Part shown: positions 10,857 to 23,335 of the stretch, piece after piece | Layout: each line of letters opens with the position of its first letter | How positions within the stretch are numbered: position 1 is the stretch's first letter | Assembly (NCBI RefSeq): GCF_902167145.1 | Contig: NC_050099.1 | Span: 242,432,588-242,496,587, forward strand | Direction: 5' to 3' | DNA: 64,000 nt | From: Zea mays | Lineage: Eukaryota; Streptophyta; Magnoliopsida; Poales; Poaceae | Notes under the pieces: model-generated | What the model was told of the DNA's origin: nothing | Databases searched by the model: none | The model's input: only the letters and a program-made list of their open reading frames with translations | Made by a program: the position numbers and the translations under genes

Positions 10857-12281
10857 TGAAAACATCTAGGCCCCTGGTTGGTTTTAGTGATTAATGACAA
10901 TGTAATATTATATGTGACTAACGTGTGTTTTGCAGAGACAAATGGTAAGTTAGGTCGCATTACAGGTAGATGTACTACAACGGTGAAAACAGTCCCGAAG
11001 ATAAGAACTTGAAGCGACGACTAAAGCGAAGAAACAAAAAGTGAAGGTCTTCATATTCCGAGTGTCAAGGAGTTGCGGACACTCGTTATATAGTTAGGTC
11101 TTTTATTTTGTTTTAGCCGTACAATAAAGAGGGGTTGTCGATGAGTAGTTTGACCAAGAGAGTTCTAGTGTAGTGTTGGTGCATATTCACACTCGTATAT
11201 AGTGCTAGGTGTCACTCTAGAACATACTCACGATTTAGAACGCAAACCGATTTGAAAAACAGAAGAAAACTAAAATTAGGGTTTCTGGGCTTGGGGCACC
11301 GGACTGTCCGGTGCTCCCTCTGTCAAGTGGGCCAGGTTGGCCCGGGGAAGGCCCTTCCCCTGTGCGCATAAACCCGAGAGCGCATGGTTCGGTAGATGAA
11401 TTTTAGTGGCACACTGGATAGCGCACCGGACAGTGATTGTTCACTGTCCGGTGTGCCATCTGCCTAACAGCTAGCTGTCAGAACTAGCCATTGGAGTCGA
11501 CCGTTGGCGCACCGGTGGCGCACCGGACTGTCCGGTGCGCCCATGCACAGCAGAATTCCTGTAACGGCTAGTTGGTGGGTGAGGGCTATTTATACCCCCT
11601 CCACCCACCATATTGATTGTCTTGCTGCCCACATTTACTCCTACACATTGGTAGAGCATTACAAGCACCACAAAGCCTAGTGAGGTGATTAGAGAATCTT
11701 AATCCCGCATTTGGACCTCATTAGCGCTAGCGAGAGCCACCTAGAGCACACACTGCATGCATTAGGCTTCTCTTGGTCAAGTGAAAGTCTACGTCTTGTT
11801 ACTCTTGGTGATCGGCATCACCTAGATGGCTTGGTGGCATTGGGAGCTCGGTGATCACCTTGGAGATCTTGTTGGTGACCCGACTCAAGTTTGTAAGCGG
11901 TCGTGAGGGATCCACTGCGCCGGAGTGGCAAAGGATCATCTCATAGTGAGCACTTGGTTCTTGCGAGATCAAGGGGGAGCGATACCCTTGCACGGGTGCT
12001 CCAACGAGGACTATGAGAGAGTGTCGACTCTTCGATACCTCGAGAAAAATTGGAGGAGTCTTCTAAACCTTACTTTACATTTCGCACTTAATTCAAGCAT
12101 TTTACATTGTGTATTTGTTTAGCAAGTATTTGAAGTATTGTCTTAGCATTATTGTATTTCTAGTATTATTCTCTTATTGCAAGTTGTCGGGGGTGAAGTT
12201 GGGCTCTTGCTTAGGTTTTAATTAGTGTTGATTTTTAGAAAAGCCCAATTCACCCCCCTCTTGGGCATCGTGATCCTTTCA
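10857..12281 (+). repeat. A 5' LTR (1425 bp)
   Basis: TGAAAACATCTAGGCCCC... to ...GATCCTTTCA. It contains the near-palindromes GCACCGGACTGTCCGGTGC at 11296-11314 and 11520-11538, diverged copies between about 11410 and 11455, and a TATA-like CTATTTATACC near 11586-11596. Confidence 0.92.
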
Positions 12282-12283
12282 AT

Positions 12284-12296
12284 TGGTATCAGAGCC
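12284..12296 (+). other. A primer-binding site (tRNA-iMet)
   Basis: TGGTATCAGAGCC lies two bases after the LTR and matches the usual Ty1/copia complement of the initiator-methionine tRNA 3' end. Confidence 0.92.
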
Positions 12297-12333
12297 TTGT
12301 TGCTTTTAGATTAGCTTAACCGCTAGGGTAACG

Positions 12334-14440
12334 ATGTCCGATGGGGATGGACCTCCTCCCGTTTTTGATGGTGACGATTTTCCATATTGGAAAATTCGTA
12401 TGGAAGCTTATTTAGAGGCTATAGACATTGGTGTCTACAAAACCGCCACACATGGTTTCGCCGAACCTAGATATCCCACAAATCTTGTAGGAGAAGAGTT
12501 TTATTATCAGAAATGGAATGCTAAGGCCAAAAACACTTTCTTTAGAGGCCTTTGCAAAGATGTGTTTAATAGAGTTAGAAACTATAGAAATGCTCATGAT
12601 TTCTGAATGGACATATGTGCTCTACATGAAGAAACTAGAAGTGAGCGTGAGGAGAGATATCACATTGCTATAAGAAAACTTAAATCTTTTGAGATGCTTG
12701 CTAATGAAAATGCCAATGCTATGTACTCACGTTTCAATATTCTGGTACAGGAAGTAAATGGCTTGGGGCTTACACAAATTTCACAACTGGATGTTGTGAG
12801 GAAGATTCTTAGTGTCCTCCCAATTGACAAATATGGACACATTATCACTGTGCTTCATCAGATGGATCTTTCAGTTGCCACTCCTACACAGATATTGGGA
12901 AATATCAATGCTCATGAGATGTACATGCACATCAATGACAAGGATGAGTCATCTTCCAAGAGAAAGGATTTGGCTCTCAAAGCAAATCAAGAAAAAAAAG
13001 GAAAAGCTAAAATACAAATTGAGGAGGAATCCTCAAGTGATGATGATCTTGATGCTAACATTGCCTTGATGGTGAGGAAGACCACCAAGATGTTAAAGAA
13101 GCTCAACAGAGAAGGCATCAAGTTTGACTCAAGAAAGAAGAAATTCTTTTCTAGTAAAAGAAAGCTCATTTCTGAAATGGATTGCTATAACTGTGGAGAG
13201 CTTGGTCATCTTGCTCATCAATGTAACAAGTCTAAGAAGAACAAGTTCAAGGGCAAGAAAGAAGATGACAGTGATGATGAGAAAAAGGAAAAGAGATTCT
13301 TCAAGAGGAATGATGGGAAGTACAAGAGGTTCCACAAAAGAAAAATGGAAGGCACACATTGTTGGTGACTGGCTCACTGACATTGAGTCATCAAGTGGAT
13401 CTTTTTCAAGTGAAGAAGAAAATGATGAAAAAGTTGCTGCCATCGATGGGGACATCTCTTCACCACCACCATCACCATCATCGACTTCTCACTTATGCCT
13501 CATGGCTAGAGGTGAACGGAAGGTACAAAATGATAATGATATTATTGATGATAGTGATAGTGATAGTGATGATGAATTTGCTTCACCTTCCTATAATGAA
13601 CTAGCTGACTTGCTTAAGGAAAACACTCAAATCATTAGGAAGTCAAAAGTTAAATGTGATAAGTTGAAAGATGACAATGAATTTTTAAATGACAAATATG
13701 ACATAGTTATGAAAGCTAGTGATGAAATGAAAGAAGAAAACAAAACTATGTCATCCACTGTAAATGAGCTTACATCCTCCCTAAAAGATGCTAAGGATAA
13801 ATGTGACAAGTTAAATAAAGCTAATAGGGAGTTGAAAGATAGACTAATAAAAATTAAGGAAGATTATACTAAGATTAAATTTGATCATGATAATCTTCTT
13901 GTTGAAAATGAACTTTTATCTTGCAATACACATGAGGATATTAATCCTGTTGTCAAGATTGATGTAGCAACCTCATGTGATGATTTGAGTCAAGGTGATC
14001 AAACTAGTCTACATGATGAACTGACCGAAAAAGTTGAAGTCTTGACATTAGACAACAAAAAATTGAAGAGACACTTGAGTGATGCAACTACTAGAGGAAA
14101 GGTTGCCATTGAGAACAATGACTTCAATGAGTTTGCAGTGGATAATGAAAGGCTTAAAAATGAGGTCAAGAAAATTAAGAGTGAAAATGAACATCTTGCA
14201 ACAGGTGTGCAAAAGTTCGACAAGGGCCAATACCTCCAAAATGAATTGCTCATGAACACTGTCATGAAAAACAACAAGAGTGGTATTGGATATAATTCCT
14301 TTGTGCAAAAGAAAGCTACAACTCAATACAAGCCAAAGCAGACTCATAAGCCTATCAAATGCTTTGAGTGTGGAAAAGAAGGTCATTTTGCCCACAACTG
14401 CAAAGCCAAACCACCAACTTCAATGCTCATTATGTTCTAA
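12334..14440 (+). pseudogene. gag of Sirevirus A, broken
   Basis: Start ATG at 12334 (MSDGDGPPPVFDGDDFPYWK), typical of copia gag. A TGA at 12604-12606 replaces a Trp codon present in B. The frame then continues through the capsid-like region to a zinc knuckle CYNCGELGHLAHQC (about 13182-13223), and a frameshift near 13345 moves it to another frame. That frame carries an Asp/Ser-rich segment, a long Lys/Glu/Asn-rich coiled coil (about 13600-14210) and a second knuckle, CFECGKEGHFAHNC. Two knuckles flanking a coiled coil is a long gag, as in Sireviruses. With one stop and one frameshift it cannot make full-length Gag. Confidence 0.88.
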
Positions 14441-17431
14441 GAAAAGTAGCAAATGGAAAAGTCAAAGTTACATTTCTAGGTCCACTAAGCAAGAGTAGAC
14501 CTAAACAAATTTGGGTTGCAAAGTCCTTAATTGAGAAAGTCACTGGTCTTATGCAATATAGGGCCCTCAAAACTCAAGCTTGATTTGTCTATGTATGTAG
14601 GTGAACTACAAGACCGGTGGGAGCCATTGGGTTATTGACAGTGGATGCACACAATATATGACAGGCAACCCACGGATGTTCACCTCACTTGATGAGAATG
14701 TTGATGGACAAGACAAAATCACATTTGGGGACAATTCAAATGGAAAAGTTCAAGGACTTGGCAAGGTGGCAATTTCAAATGTTCTCTTGGTTGCACCTTT
14801 GAGCTTCAACTTATTATCAGTGGGTTAACTCTGTGATCTTGGCCTTCAATGCTTATTCACTCCAACAGAGGTTATTGTATCAAAAATAGATGATGAATCA
14901 ATGGTGTTCAAAGGATTTAGATACAACAATCTCTACTTAGTGGATTTCACCTCTGAAGATGCAGACTTAAGAATTTGCCTCTTTACTAAAGCATCACTTG
15001 GATGGCTATGGCATAGAAGGCTTGCACATGTTGGAATGAGCACACTCAAGAAAGTATTAAAGAAGGACATGGTTAGAGGACTAAAAGATGTTGTATTTGA
15101 AAAGGACAAACCTTATAGTGCATGTCAAGCTGAAAAGCAAGTTGCTAACACACATCCTACAAAAGCTTTCATGTCAACATCAAGGCCACTGGAACTACTC
15201 CACATGGATCTATTTGGACCAACAACTTATGCAAGTGCTGGTGGCAACCTCTACTGTCTGGTTATAGTTGATGATTTCTCAAGATACACTTGGGTGTTCT
15301 TTCTCCATGATAAATATGAAGTTGCATCTATATTCAAGAAGTTTGCCAAGAAAGATCAAAATGAATTTGATTGCAAGATCAAGAAGATTAGAAGTGATAA
15401 TGGAAAAGAATTTGATAACACCAACATACATGAATACTGTGATGAGATTGGATTCAAGCATGAACTATCAGCAACATATACAACTCAACAAAATGGTGTT
15501 GTTGAAAGGAAAAACAGGACCTTGATCACACTTGCAAGGACAATGATTGATGAGTATAACACACCAGAGAGGTTTTGGGCCTAAGCTGTCAACACTGCAT
15601 GTTATGCATCAAACATGCTATTTCCTCATCGGCTACTTGCGAAGACTCCCTATGAACTGCTAAATGGGAAAACGCCAGACGTCTCCTTCTTTCGGGTGTT
15701 TGGATGCAAATGCTACATTTACAAGAAACACCATCACCTAGGGAAGTTTCAAAGGCGTTGTGATATTGGTTTTATACTGGGTTATTCATCAAAGTCCAAA
15801 GCATATCAAGTATTCAATTATGCCACTGGTGTGGTAGAAGAAACATATGATGTGGAGTTTGATGAGACTAATGGCTCCCAAGGAGTACTTGAAAATCTTG
15901 ATGATGTAGGTGATGAGCCACTTAGGGAAGCCATAAAGAACATGCCAATTGGAGCTATCAAACCAAAAGAAGATGAAAAAGAGGTGCAAAACATTGACAT
16001 GCCTTCTTCATCAAGTGTAGCACAAGATGATGAAAAAGATGAGAGGCATGCAAATGAAGATACATTTGTATCTCATGAACAAGCAAGGGTACAAGCCAAA
16101 GATGTTGATGCTCCAGGATCTTCTTCTCAAGTGGTTGACAGGAGAAACTCATCACTACTTCAAGCACACCCACAAGACCAAATCATTAGGAGTCCTTCAC
16201 AAGGGGTTATTACTCGATCACATAAACATGCTTCTTTTATTGAACATCACTCCTTTGTTTCTTGTGTTGAGCCTACATGTGGCGCTATAGGATCCGGACT
16301 GGGTGAACGCCATGCATGAAGAACTAAACAACTTCACCCGTAACCAAATTTGGACCCTCGAGAAGCCCCCACAAGATGCAAGGATCATTGGAACAAAGTG
16401 GGTGTTCAGAAACAAACAAGATGATCAAGGCGTGATTGTGAGGAACAAGGCAAGACTTGTTGCAAAGGGCTTCTCTCGTGTTGAAGGCTTAGATTTTGGA
16501 GAAACCTTTGCACCGGTTGCTCGACTTGAATATGGTGAGTTGATGTCGAAGGAGTTCAAGATGTCTATGATTGGTGAGCTGACGTACTTCCTTAGCTTTC
16601 AAGTCAAGCAAATGAAAGATGGCAACTTTCTCTGACAAGAGAAGTATACCAAATACTTGTTGAAAAGATTCAACATGGAGAAGTGCAAACCAATCAAGAC
16701 ACTTATGCCAACAAATGGACATCTCGACCTATATGAGGGAGGTAACCCGGTTGATCAAACTCTCTACCGTTCTATGATTGGTAGTTTATTGTATCTTACC
16801 GCATCTAGGACCGATATCATGTTTAGTGTCTGCATGTGTGCTAGATTTCAATCAAATCCTAAGAAAGCTCATATTCGCATTGTTAAAAGAATTCTTAGGT
16901 ATCTCAAGCACTCCCAAGCGTTGGCCTTTGGTATCCCAAAGAAGCTACTTTTGACTTAATTGGTTATTCCGATTTGGATTATGCCGGTTGCAAAATTGAT
17001 AGAAAAAGTACTTCTGGGGGCGCCATTTGCTTGGGAGATCACTAGTATCATGGACATCCAAAAAGCAAAATAGTGTTGCCTTGTCAACCGCCGAAGCGGA
17101 GTACATTGTCGCGGGTGCTTGTTGCACACAATTTTTATATCTGAAACAAACTCTTCTAGACTATGGTGTAGTTCTAGAAAAGGTACCTTTGTTGTGTGAC
17201 AATGAGAGTGCTGTTAAAATTGCTAATAACCCTGTACAACACTCTCGCACTAAGCACATTGATATCCGTCATCACTTCCTTAGAGATCATGTTGCTAAAG
17301 GAGACATTATTTTAGAAGGAGTGAGGTCGAAAGATCAATTAGCAGATATTTTCACTAAGCCAGTTGATAAAACCCGCTTTTGCATGTTGAGGAATGAATT
17401 AAACATACTTGATCTCAGAAATTTTATTTAA
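14441..17431 (+). pseudogene. pol of Sirevirus A (protease, integrase, RT, RNase H), broken and missing the RT core
   Basis: The aspartic protease motif DSG is at 14637-14645. The integrase zinc region (WHRRLAHVG ... ACQAEK) and core (HMDLFGP, VDDFSRYTW, SDNGKEF, QQNGVVERKN) span about 15000-15520. The RT N-terminal region is near 16300-16530 and the RNase H end (SWTSKKQNS..ALSTAEAEY) is at 17027-17431. Lesions: stops at 14826 (TAA), 15583 (TAA) and 16633 (TGA), and frameshifts between 16270 and 16310 and near 16960-17040. A deletion near 16530 joins the conserved PVARLE segment directly to GELMSKEF, removing about 365 bp relative to B, including the Y-I-D-D catalytic motif. It cannot encode an active polymerase. 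Confidence 0.9.
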
Positions 17432-18987
17432 AGATCTCAAAATGGTGTTGTCAAGCCTGCATTGCATATTTAAATTTCTTGTATTGCATCTAGAGCTTGT
17501 CTAACCTAGTTAAGATAACCGTCAACAAAGCGAGTAAAAAAGCTTAACTCGGGCTCAAACTTGACAAGTTTTAGCTTTAAGCATTTAGTACTTAAATTCC
17601 TACTTACTATGCAATTATTGGTTCTTGAGATATGCATGAGGCACTACACTTAGGGGGAGTATTCAAAACTCAAATCGTTCATGAAAACTCCTAGTGCAAA
17701 GCCAAAATGCAAATCTCACCATTTGGCTATTTTCTCTAAAAATTATCTAGCCTATAGCAAAAAATTTTGAAAATTATGGGAAAATATATGAGGGTGCCAA
17801 TACCTGTCCCAACAGGTGTTCTTTTGTGTGATTATAAGTTGGGATATGATTTGGTTAAAACTAGATAGAAAATTTGAACAAATTTCAAAATTCCCTCTGT
17901 CTGGGCTCAATGGACACTGCACTGTGCACTGTCCGGTGCACCGGCCGCGCGCGCGCCGATCCCCTTTCTGTTGTGAGTTGTCCGGTGGTTCACCGGATAG
18001 CTACTGTGCGCTGTCCGGTGTGCACCGGACAGACACTGTCGACTGTCCGGTGCGCCCATAATGTGTTTTTAAAAAACCTTTCCTCGCCCGAGCCCGCGAC
18101 ATTCTTTCACTTCTCTGGCGCTCTCTCTGTCACTCTAGTGGCGCTCACTCCTCTCTGGCGACGTTCCCCCTCGCCGGCGGCTGTCCTCCGACGACCAAGC
18201 TTCCCCTGTGCTCTCCTTCTTCCTCCCTCACGGTGAGCTCCTCCCCCCTCTGTTGTTTTCCCTTCTCTCTCTGTTTCTCTAGGCAGCAACTTCAAAATTC
18301 CCACCCCTTTGCTCCTAATCTGTGTCCTCCAGTGAATCCCTGTGCATGGATGTGTACCATTGTGCCTTTGTGCTTCCCCATGCAGGTTCCTAGCTCCTTA
18401 GGGAGGGTTTCACTTCCTAAAATGGACATTTCTCCCTAACCCTAGAACCCCGCACGCCAGGTGCTCGGTGAAATGCCCAAACCAGCCAAAATTGCTCCAA
18501 TCGATCCCAAATTTTTAGGCACCTTTACGATACCTCCAGTAACATATTCACCAAATTTCACGCCAATCCGATATCCCAGGCTCCAAATTTTCTCAAATCC
18601 CCATATCTAGCGATCGATTCCGAGCCATGTGCCCAAATTCCACTTTCTCCGCCTAAAATCAAACCAAGCGCACACTTCACTCATATTTACCCATATAAAC
18701 CTATTCGTGGAGTATCGGCTCAATTCCAAGTCATTTCATACCTCAATTCCAATTTCAAACCTGCTATGGCACTATTCCTCGTTCAAACGTCGTTTGACCT
18801 CTCTATCGCCAAATCACTCGTTTTCTGTGTCATAATTTTCTGTGTACTATTTATTCACATTTCATATACTTACGTGCTCACCTCTTCTATCATTTCAGTG
18901 ACCTCGCTTGCCCGTGAGCCCATCTCCTGTCCTGCCTAGATTCTTCCTCTCTCGTGAGGTTTCTAGGTATTTGTCACAACAGTCCTA
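17432..18987 (+). other. A intergenic region between pol and the env-like ORF, with palindromes
   Basis: No supported gene. A purine-rich tract cttagggggag is near 17650. An array of CCGG(A/T)-type palindromes lies at about 17921-18056, including CTGTCCGGTG-TG-CACCGGACAG at 18011-18032, the motif that also populates the LTRs. A CT-rich stretch follows at 18100-18260. The same layout exists in B (26194-27650). Confidence 0.6.
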
Positions 18988-19307
18988 GGGTGTGTTTGGT
19001 TTGACTTTTGGCTTTGGCTTTTGCCTCCCTAAAAGCCAAAAGCCAACCAAAGGGCTGGATCCAGGAAGCAGCTTTTTCTAAAAGCTGACTTTCTCGCAGT
19101 GTAAATCTGAAAGCACCCCTGGACCTGCTTTTAGTGGCTTTTCGGATGAAACTGTGAAAACATATATCGAAGAACTTTTAATGACTTTTAGTGATTTCCA
19201 CTAAACGGTTTTTAGCTTTTTAACAGCTTACAGCCTACAGCAGCTTTTTCTACAGCTCACAGCCCACAGTAACTTTTTTCACAGCCACAGCCCAACCAAA
19301 CAGACCC
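18988..19307 (+). mobile_element. MITE (Tourist/PIF-Harbinger-like), 320 bp
   Basis: Terminal inverted repeats GGGTGTGTTTGGTT ... AACCAAACAGACCC, flanked by CTA on both sides (18985-18987 and 19308-19310). The same position in B (about 26238-26252, minus strand) lacks the insert and has a single ATA there, so the boundaries and the 3-bp duplication are supported by a filled/empty pair. It is non-coding and internally rich in AGCTTTT/AAAAGCT repeats that could fold. The 3-bp duplication favours PIF/Harbinger over hAT, although CTA is not the classic TWA. Confidence 0.82.
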
Positions 19308-19355
19308 CTAATCATTTCCTCTGTTCTCTTCTCGTGATCAGTTTTTCTCTCTCAT

Positions 19356-21574
19356 ATGCAGTCTTCAGGTCACGATGGTGTGCATGAAGAATGTGTTAGC
19401 GCCAGGGGGAGGAGACGACGAGGACCCTCCTCGCCCCTTCAGGCAGTCAAGGGGAAGATGTCTACTTGGAGCAGTAAGAAGGCCGCAAGAAGCGACGTTT
19501 GGATAGAGTAGCCCGAGCAGCTCTAGCAGCAGCAGCAGCTAAGCAGGTAGAGAGAGGTGGCTAGCTACAAATATCATCAGATCAGATTGCTTACAGAGTT
19601 CGTCGACTCGCCTCTCGGTCTCGCTCCTCCGCACCCTCTACTCCCGCCACTGCTACCACTCCACCTCCCACTTCGCCCGCTCCAGTCACTCCTGCGCCAT
19701 CCACCACCTCAGCCATACCTACCACCTCCACCACTCCTGCGTCCACTGCTCCTCCTCCTGCTTCCTTTTCCGCTCCAACCATTCCACATGCCCGCTTTCG
19801 GGAGCGAGATGAGACCGAGGTGCGACCACTGGCTGCCGATCCCCGTTTGATTGATCTTTAGCTTGCTACAGTGGCTCGGGTACGTCGGTTTAGACACATA
19901 CCCGTGGAGTCATGGCTACCAGCTCAGAGAGACCCTGCAGCGGCAGATCTATTCAGCACCAGGATACAGGAGTAGTTCTTTCGAGCACAGATGTCAGTCC
20001 AGATAGCTCTGCGAGAGCACCGGCTATTGGATCTCACTGCTTTCCTGCTAGCAGTCGGTGCGGACTCTGAGGTGCACCTCTCATATTTGCGTGGACTTCT
20101 CACTCTTCTGAATATCAACGGTAGATATGTTGAGGAGTGGGTCCGAGTGTTCTATGCGTCAGTATAGATCGACCCCGATCACCAGTCGATGAGGTTCCGC
20201 TTTGAGCGCGAGGATGTTACTATTCATGCTAGCCAGATTCGTCAGCTTTTGGATTCACCGAGTCATCGACTCACCTTCACAGCTTGTGTTATGGTACTTC
20301 TGATCCTCCTAGGCGCCCTCACAGCGGAGTTGCTCCAGCTACAACTCACGTCGCGGCCCTGTTCCGACCACCTTTCACAGATGGGTCGCGATGCTCTCCG
20401 GCAGATTTCACTCCAGTGTCCAAGTATTTATATCAGCTCATGAGACGGACGCTACTACCCCGAATGGGTTATAGAGAGGCTACCACTCATATCCAGCTCT
20501 GGCTACTTGGTGCCCTGATCTCTCATTCAGAGTTTGATGTTGTTGACTTCCTTATATGTGAGATCGAGGACACGGTATTGGATGGTCTTCGTGCCCGACG
20601 ACAGCTGCCATATGCACATTATCTCTGTTACATTTTCGCACAGGTGATCCAGCCACCGCAGTTCCAGGGCACTCTTGAGGCCTCTCGCCTCCACTTTGGC
20701 TCCTATCGTCCCGCCCCTGAGGACCTAGTGCCGGTACCTGATCCAGTGATTGACACTCAGGCAAAGGATGCGACTTACCATCAGTTCGAGACTCAAGGCA
20801 CAGCGGTCCCTGATGATGATGATGATTTTGGGATTCCGCCTCTGCCTCCTGTGCCTCCACGCTCCCATGATCATGGGGCCAGGAGTTCCCATGCTGCCCC
20901 TGCTGCCCCTCCTGCGATTGACCCTGCTCTAGCTACGATCCTCCAGACCCTTACTCAGCAGTAGGCTCATCTGGCACCGGTTCAGTAGTAGATGTCTGAG
21001 AGAATGTATCCATGTTTTAGACTATCCAGGACAGACATGACACTCTTCAGCAGCAGCTTCTGGCAGATAAGGCTGAGAACCGCCTTCATGACTCACATAC
21101 TTCAGCATACCGGTGTTTAGAACCCTCCTGTTCAGTCTGCACCCCTCCAGCTCTTCAGGCAACGATTATGCCAGCCATTCAGCCAGGACCCCCTCTTCCT
21201 TTGTTTGGTCCTTCTTCCTCTCCGTTCCGGCCGGTCACTCTGGTCTTCTCGTCGCCGGTCATCAGCTCTGTCAGTGCTCAACCGCCAGTGCCACCAGCTC
21301 CTACTGTTACCACTGCTGCTGTGGCGGTGGCTGTGACCTCTTCAGCTCTGGCAGCTCCTGCAACGCAGCCTCCGTCCGAGTCAGTACTAGCTCCAGCTTC
21401 TACGGCAGATCCTGGATCCGAGCTAACTCTGACCCTCAACTGGTGTTTGCTCTTCTACCACGACCGCGACCGGATGCGCCTCCGCCTCCTCCTTCCTCTT
21501 CTGGTCTATATGTTCGGGTTCCCTTTTGGTGTTTAACACCAAAGGGGGAGAGGTATGAGAGTTGTGAGAGCTAG
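19356..21574 (+). pseudogene. Env-like ORF of Sirevirus A, broken
   Basis: Candidate start ATG at 19356 (MQSSGHDGVHEEC), shared with B, where it opens MQSSGQDGAHEEC. The Arg-rich N-terminus RGRRRRGPSS is followed by a stop near 19510 and several later stops and frameshifts. Recognisable blocks are a Pro/Ala/Ser-rich linker (19600-19790), a conserved domain in pieces to about 20965, and a Pro/Ala-rich tail ending near 21574 over a purine tract. The protein family is the Sirevirus third ORF. I see no clear transmembrane helix, so a membrane role is not supported. Confidence 0.7.
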
Positions 21575-21963
21575 GGGGAGTTAGGGAGTCAGTAGAGATT
21601 CTTGTGTATTTTGATGTAATATATGTACTTGATACTCTCTGTACTAGCCACTCTTTTGTATGACGATTTTGGCTCACAAACTCTATTATATGCTCTCGAT
21701 GCTTATGTTGACTGTGTGTCTATTGTGTTTTCACCTTATATGTTATCACCAGTTTTCTAGTTCTTGTTCATCGATTTGATTTCACTTTTATATGAACAAG
21801 AAACTTACGATGTGTATGTGCTCATTCTTATTATTATGTTACACACTCTTTCTGTCAAAAATTATTGAGTATAACTAACCATCTTCTCTATTGACATAAA
21901 TTTCAAAACAAACTACTCTCACAATCTTGTAGGGTTGTCATCAATCACCAAAAAGGGGGAGAT
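21575..21963 (+). other. A 3' non-coding region and polypurine tract
   Basis: The tract aaaaagggggagat at 21950-21963 directly precedes the 3' LTR. A second tract, aaagggggagag, lies upstream at 21541-21552. AT-rich and no gene. Confidence 0.8.
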
Positions 21964-23330
21964 TGAAAGCATCTAGGCCCCTGGTTGGTTTTAGTGATTA
22001 ATGATAACATAATATTATATGTGACTAACGTGTGTTTTCTAGAGACAAATGGTAAGTTAAGTCGCATTACAGGTAGATGTACTACAACAGTGAAAACAAT
22101 CCCAAAGATAAGAACTTGAAGCGACGGCTAAAGCGACGAAACAAAAAGTGAAGGTCTTCGTATTTCGAGTGTCAAGGAGTTGCGGACACTCGTTATATAG
22201 TTAGGTCTTTTATTTTGTTTTAGTCGTACTATAAAGAGGGGTTGTCGATGAGTAGTTTGACCAAGAGAGTTCTAGTGTAGTGTTGGTGCATATTCATACT
22301 CACATATAGTGCTAGGTGTCACTCTAGAACATACTCACGAGTTAGAACGAAAACCGATTTGAAAAACAGAAGAAAACTGAAATTAGGGTTTCTAGGCTTG
22401 GTGCACCGGACTATCCAGTGCGCCCTCTATCAAGTGGGCCAGGTTGGCCCGGGGAAGGCCCTTCCCCTGTGCGTAGAAACCCGAGAGTGCAGGGTTCGGT
22501 AGATGAATTTTAGTGGCACACCGGACTGCCTAACGACTAGCTGTCAGAACTAGCCATTGGAGTCGACTGTTGGCGCACCGGTGGCGCACCAGACTGTCCG
22601 GTGCGCCCATGCGCAGCACAATTCCTGTAACGGCTAGTTGGTGGGTGAGGGCTATTTATACCCCCTCCACCCACCATATTGATTGTCTTGCTGCCCACAT
22701 TGGTAGAGCATTACAAGCACCACAAAGCCTAGTGAGGTGATTAGAGAATCTTAATCCCGCATTTGGACCTCATTAGCGCTAGCAAGAGCCACCTAGAGCA
22801 CACACCGCATGCATTAGGCTTCTCTTGGTCAAGTGAGTCTATGGCTTGTTACTCTTGGTGATCGGCATCACCTAGACGACTTGGTGGCGTTGGCAGCTCG
22901 GTGATCACCTTGGAGATCTTGTTGGTGACCCGACTCAAGTTTGTAAGCGGTCGTGAGGGATTCACTGTGCTAGAGTGGCAAAGGATCATCTCATAGTTAG
23001 CACTTGGTTCTTGCGAGGACCAAGGGGGAGCGATACCCTTGCGTGGGTGCTCCAACAAGGACTAGGGGAGAGTGCCGACTCTTCGATACCTCGAGAAAAA
23101 TTAGAGGAGTATTCTAAACCTTGCTTTACATTTCACACTTAATTCAAGCATTTTACATCGTGTATTTGTTTAGCAAGTATTTGAAGTATTGTCTTAGCAT
23201 TGTTGTATTTCTAGTATTATTCTCTTATTGCAATTTATCGGGGTGAAGTTGGGCTCTTGCTTAGGTTTTAATTAGTGTTGACTTTTAGAAAAGGCCAATT
23301 CACCCCCTCTTGGGCATCGTGATCCTTTCA
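21964..23330 (+). repeat. A 3' LTR (1367 bp)
   Basis: TGAAAGCATCTAGGCCCC... to ...GATCCTTTCA. Relative to the 5' LTR it has many substitutions and lacks the palindrome-containing stretch near 22525. Confidence 0.92.
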
Positions 23331-23335
23331 AGTGT

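Larger units (their letters stand above)
10857..23330 (+). mobile_element. A: Sirevirus inserted in the LTR of same-family element B
   Basis: Flanked by a perfect 5-bp duplication AGTGT (10852-10856 and 23331-23335). It has two LTRs, a tRNA-iMet primer site, gag, pol, env-like ORF and polypurine tract in the standard order, 12,474 bp in all. B's LTR sequence is continuous across the insertion when A and one AGTGT are removed. The LTRs differ by many substitutions and a deletion of about 50 bp near 22525, so it is not young. Gag and pol carry stops and frameshifts, and the reverse-transcriptase core is deleted. Confidence 0.93.

Noticed and set aside
20284..20964. Host gene embedded in A
   Set aside because: The same sequence occurs at the same position in B (24815-25450, minus), so it belongs to the Sirevirus.
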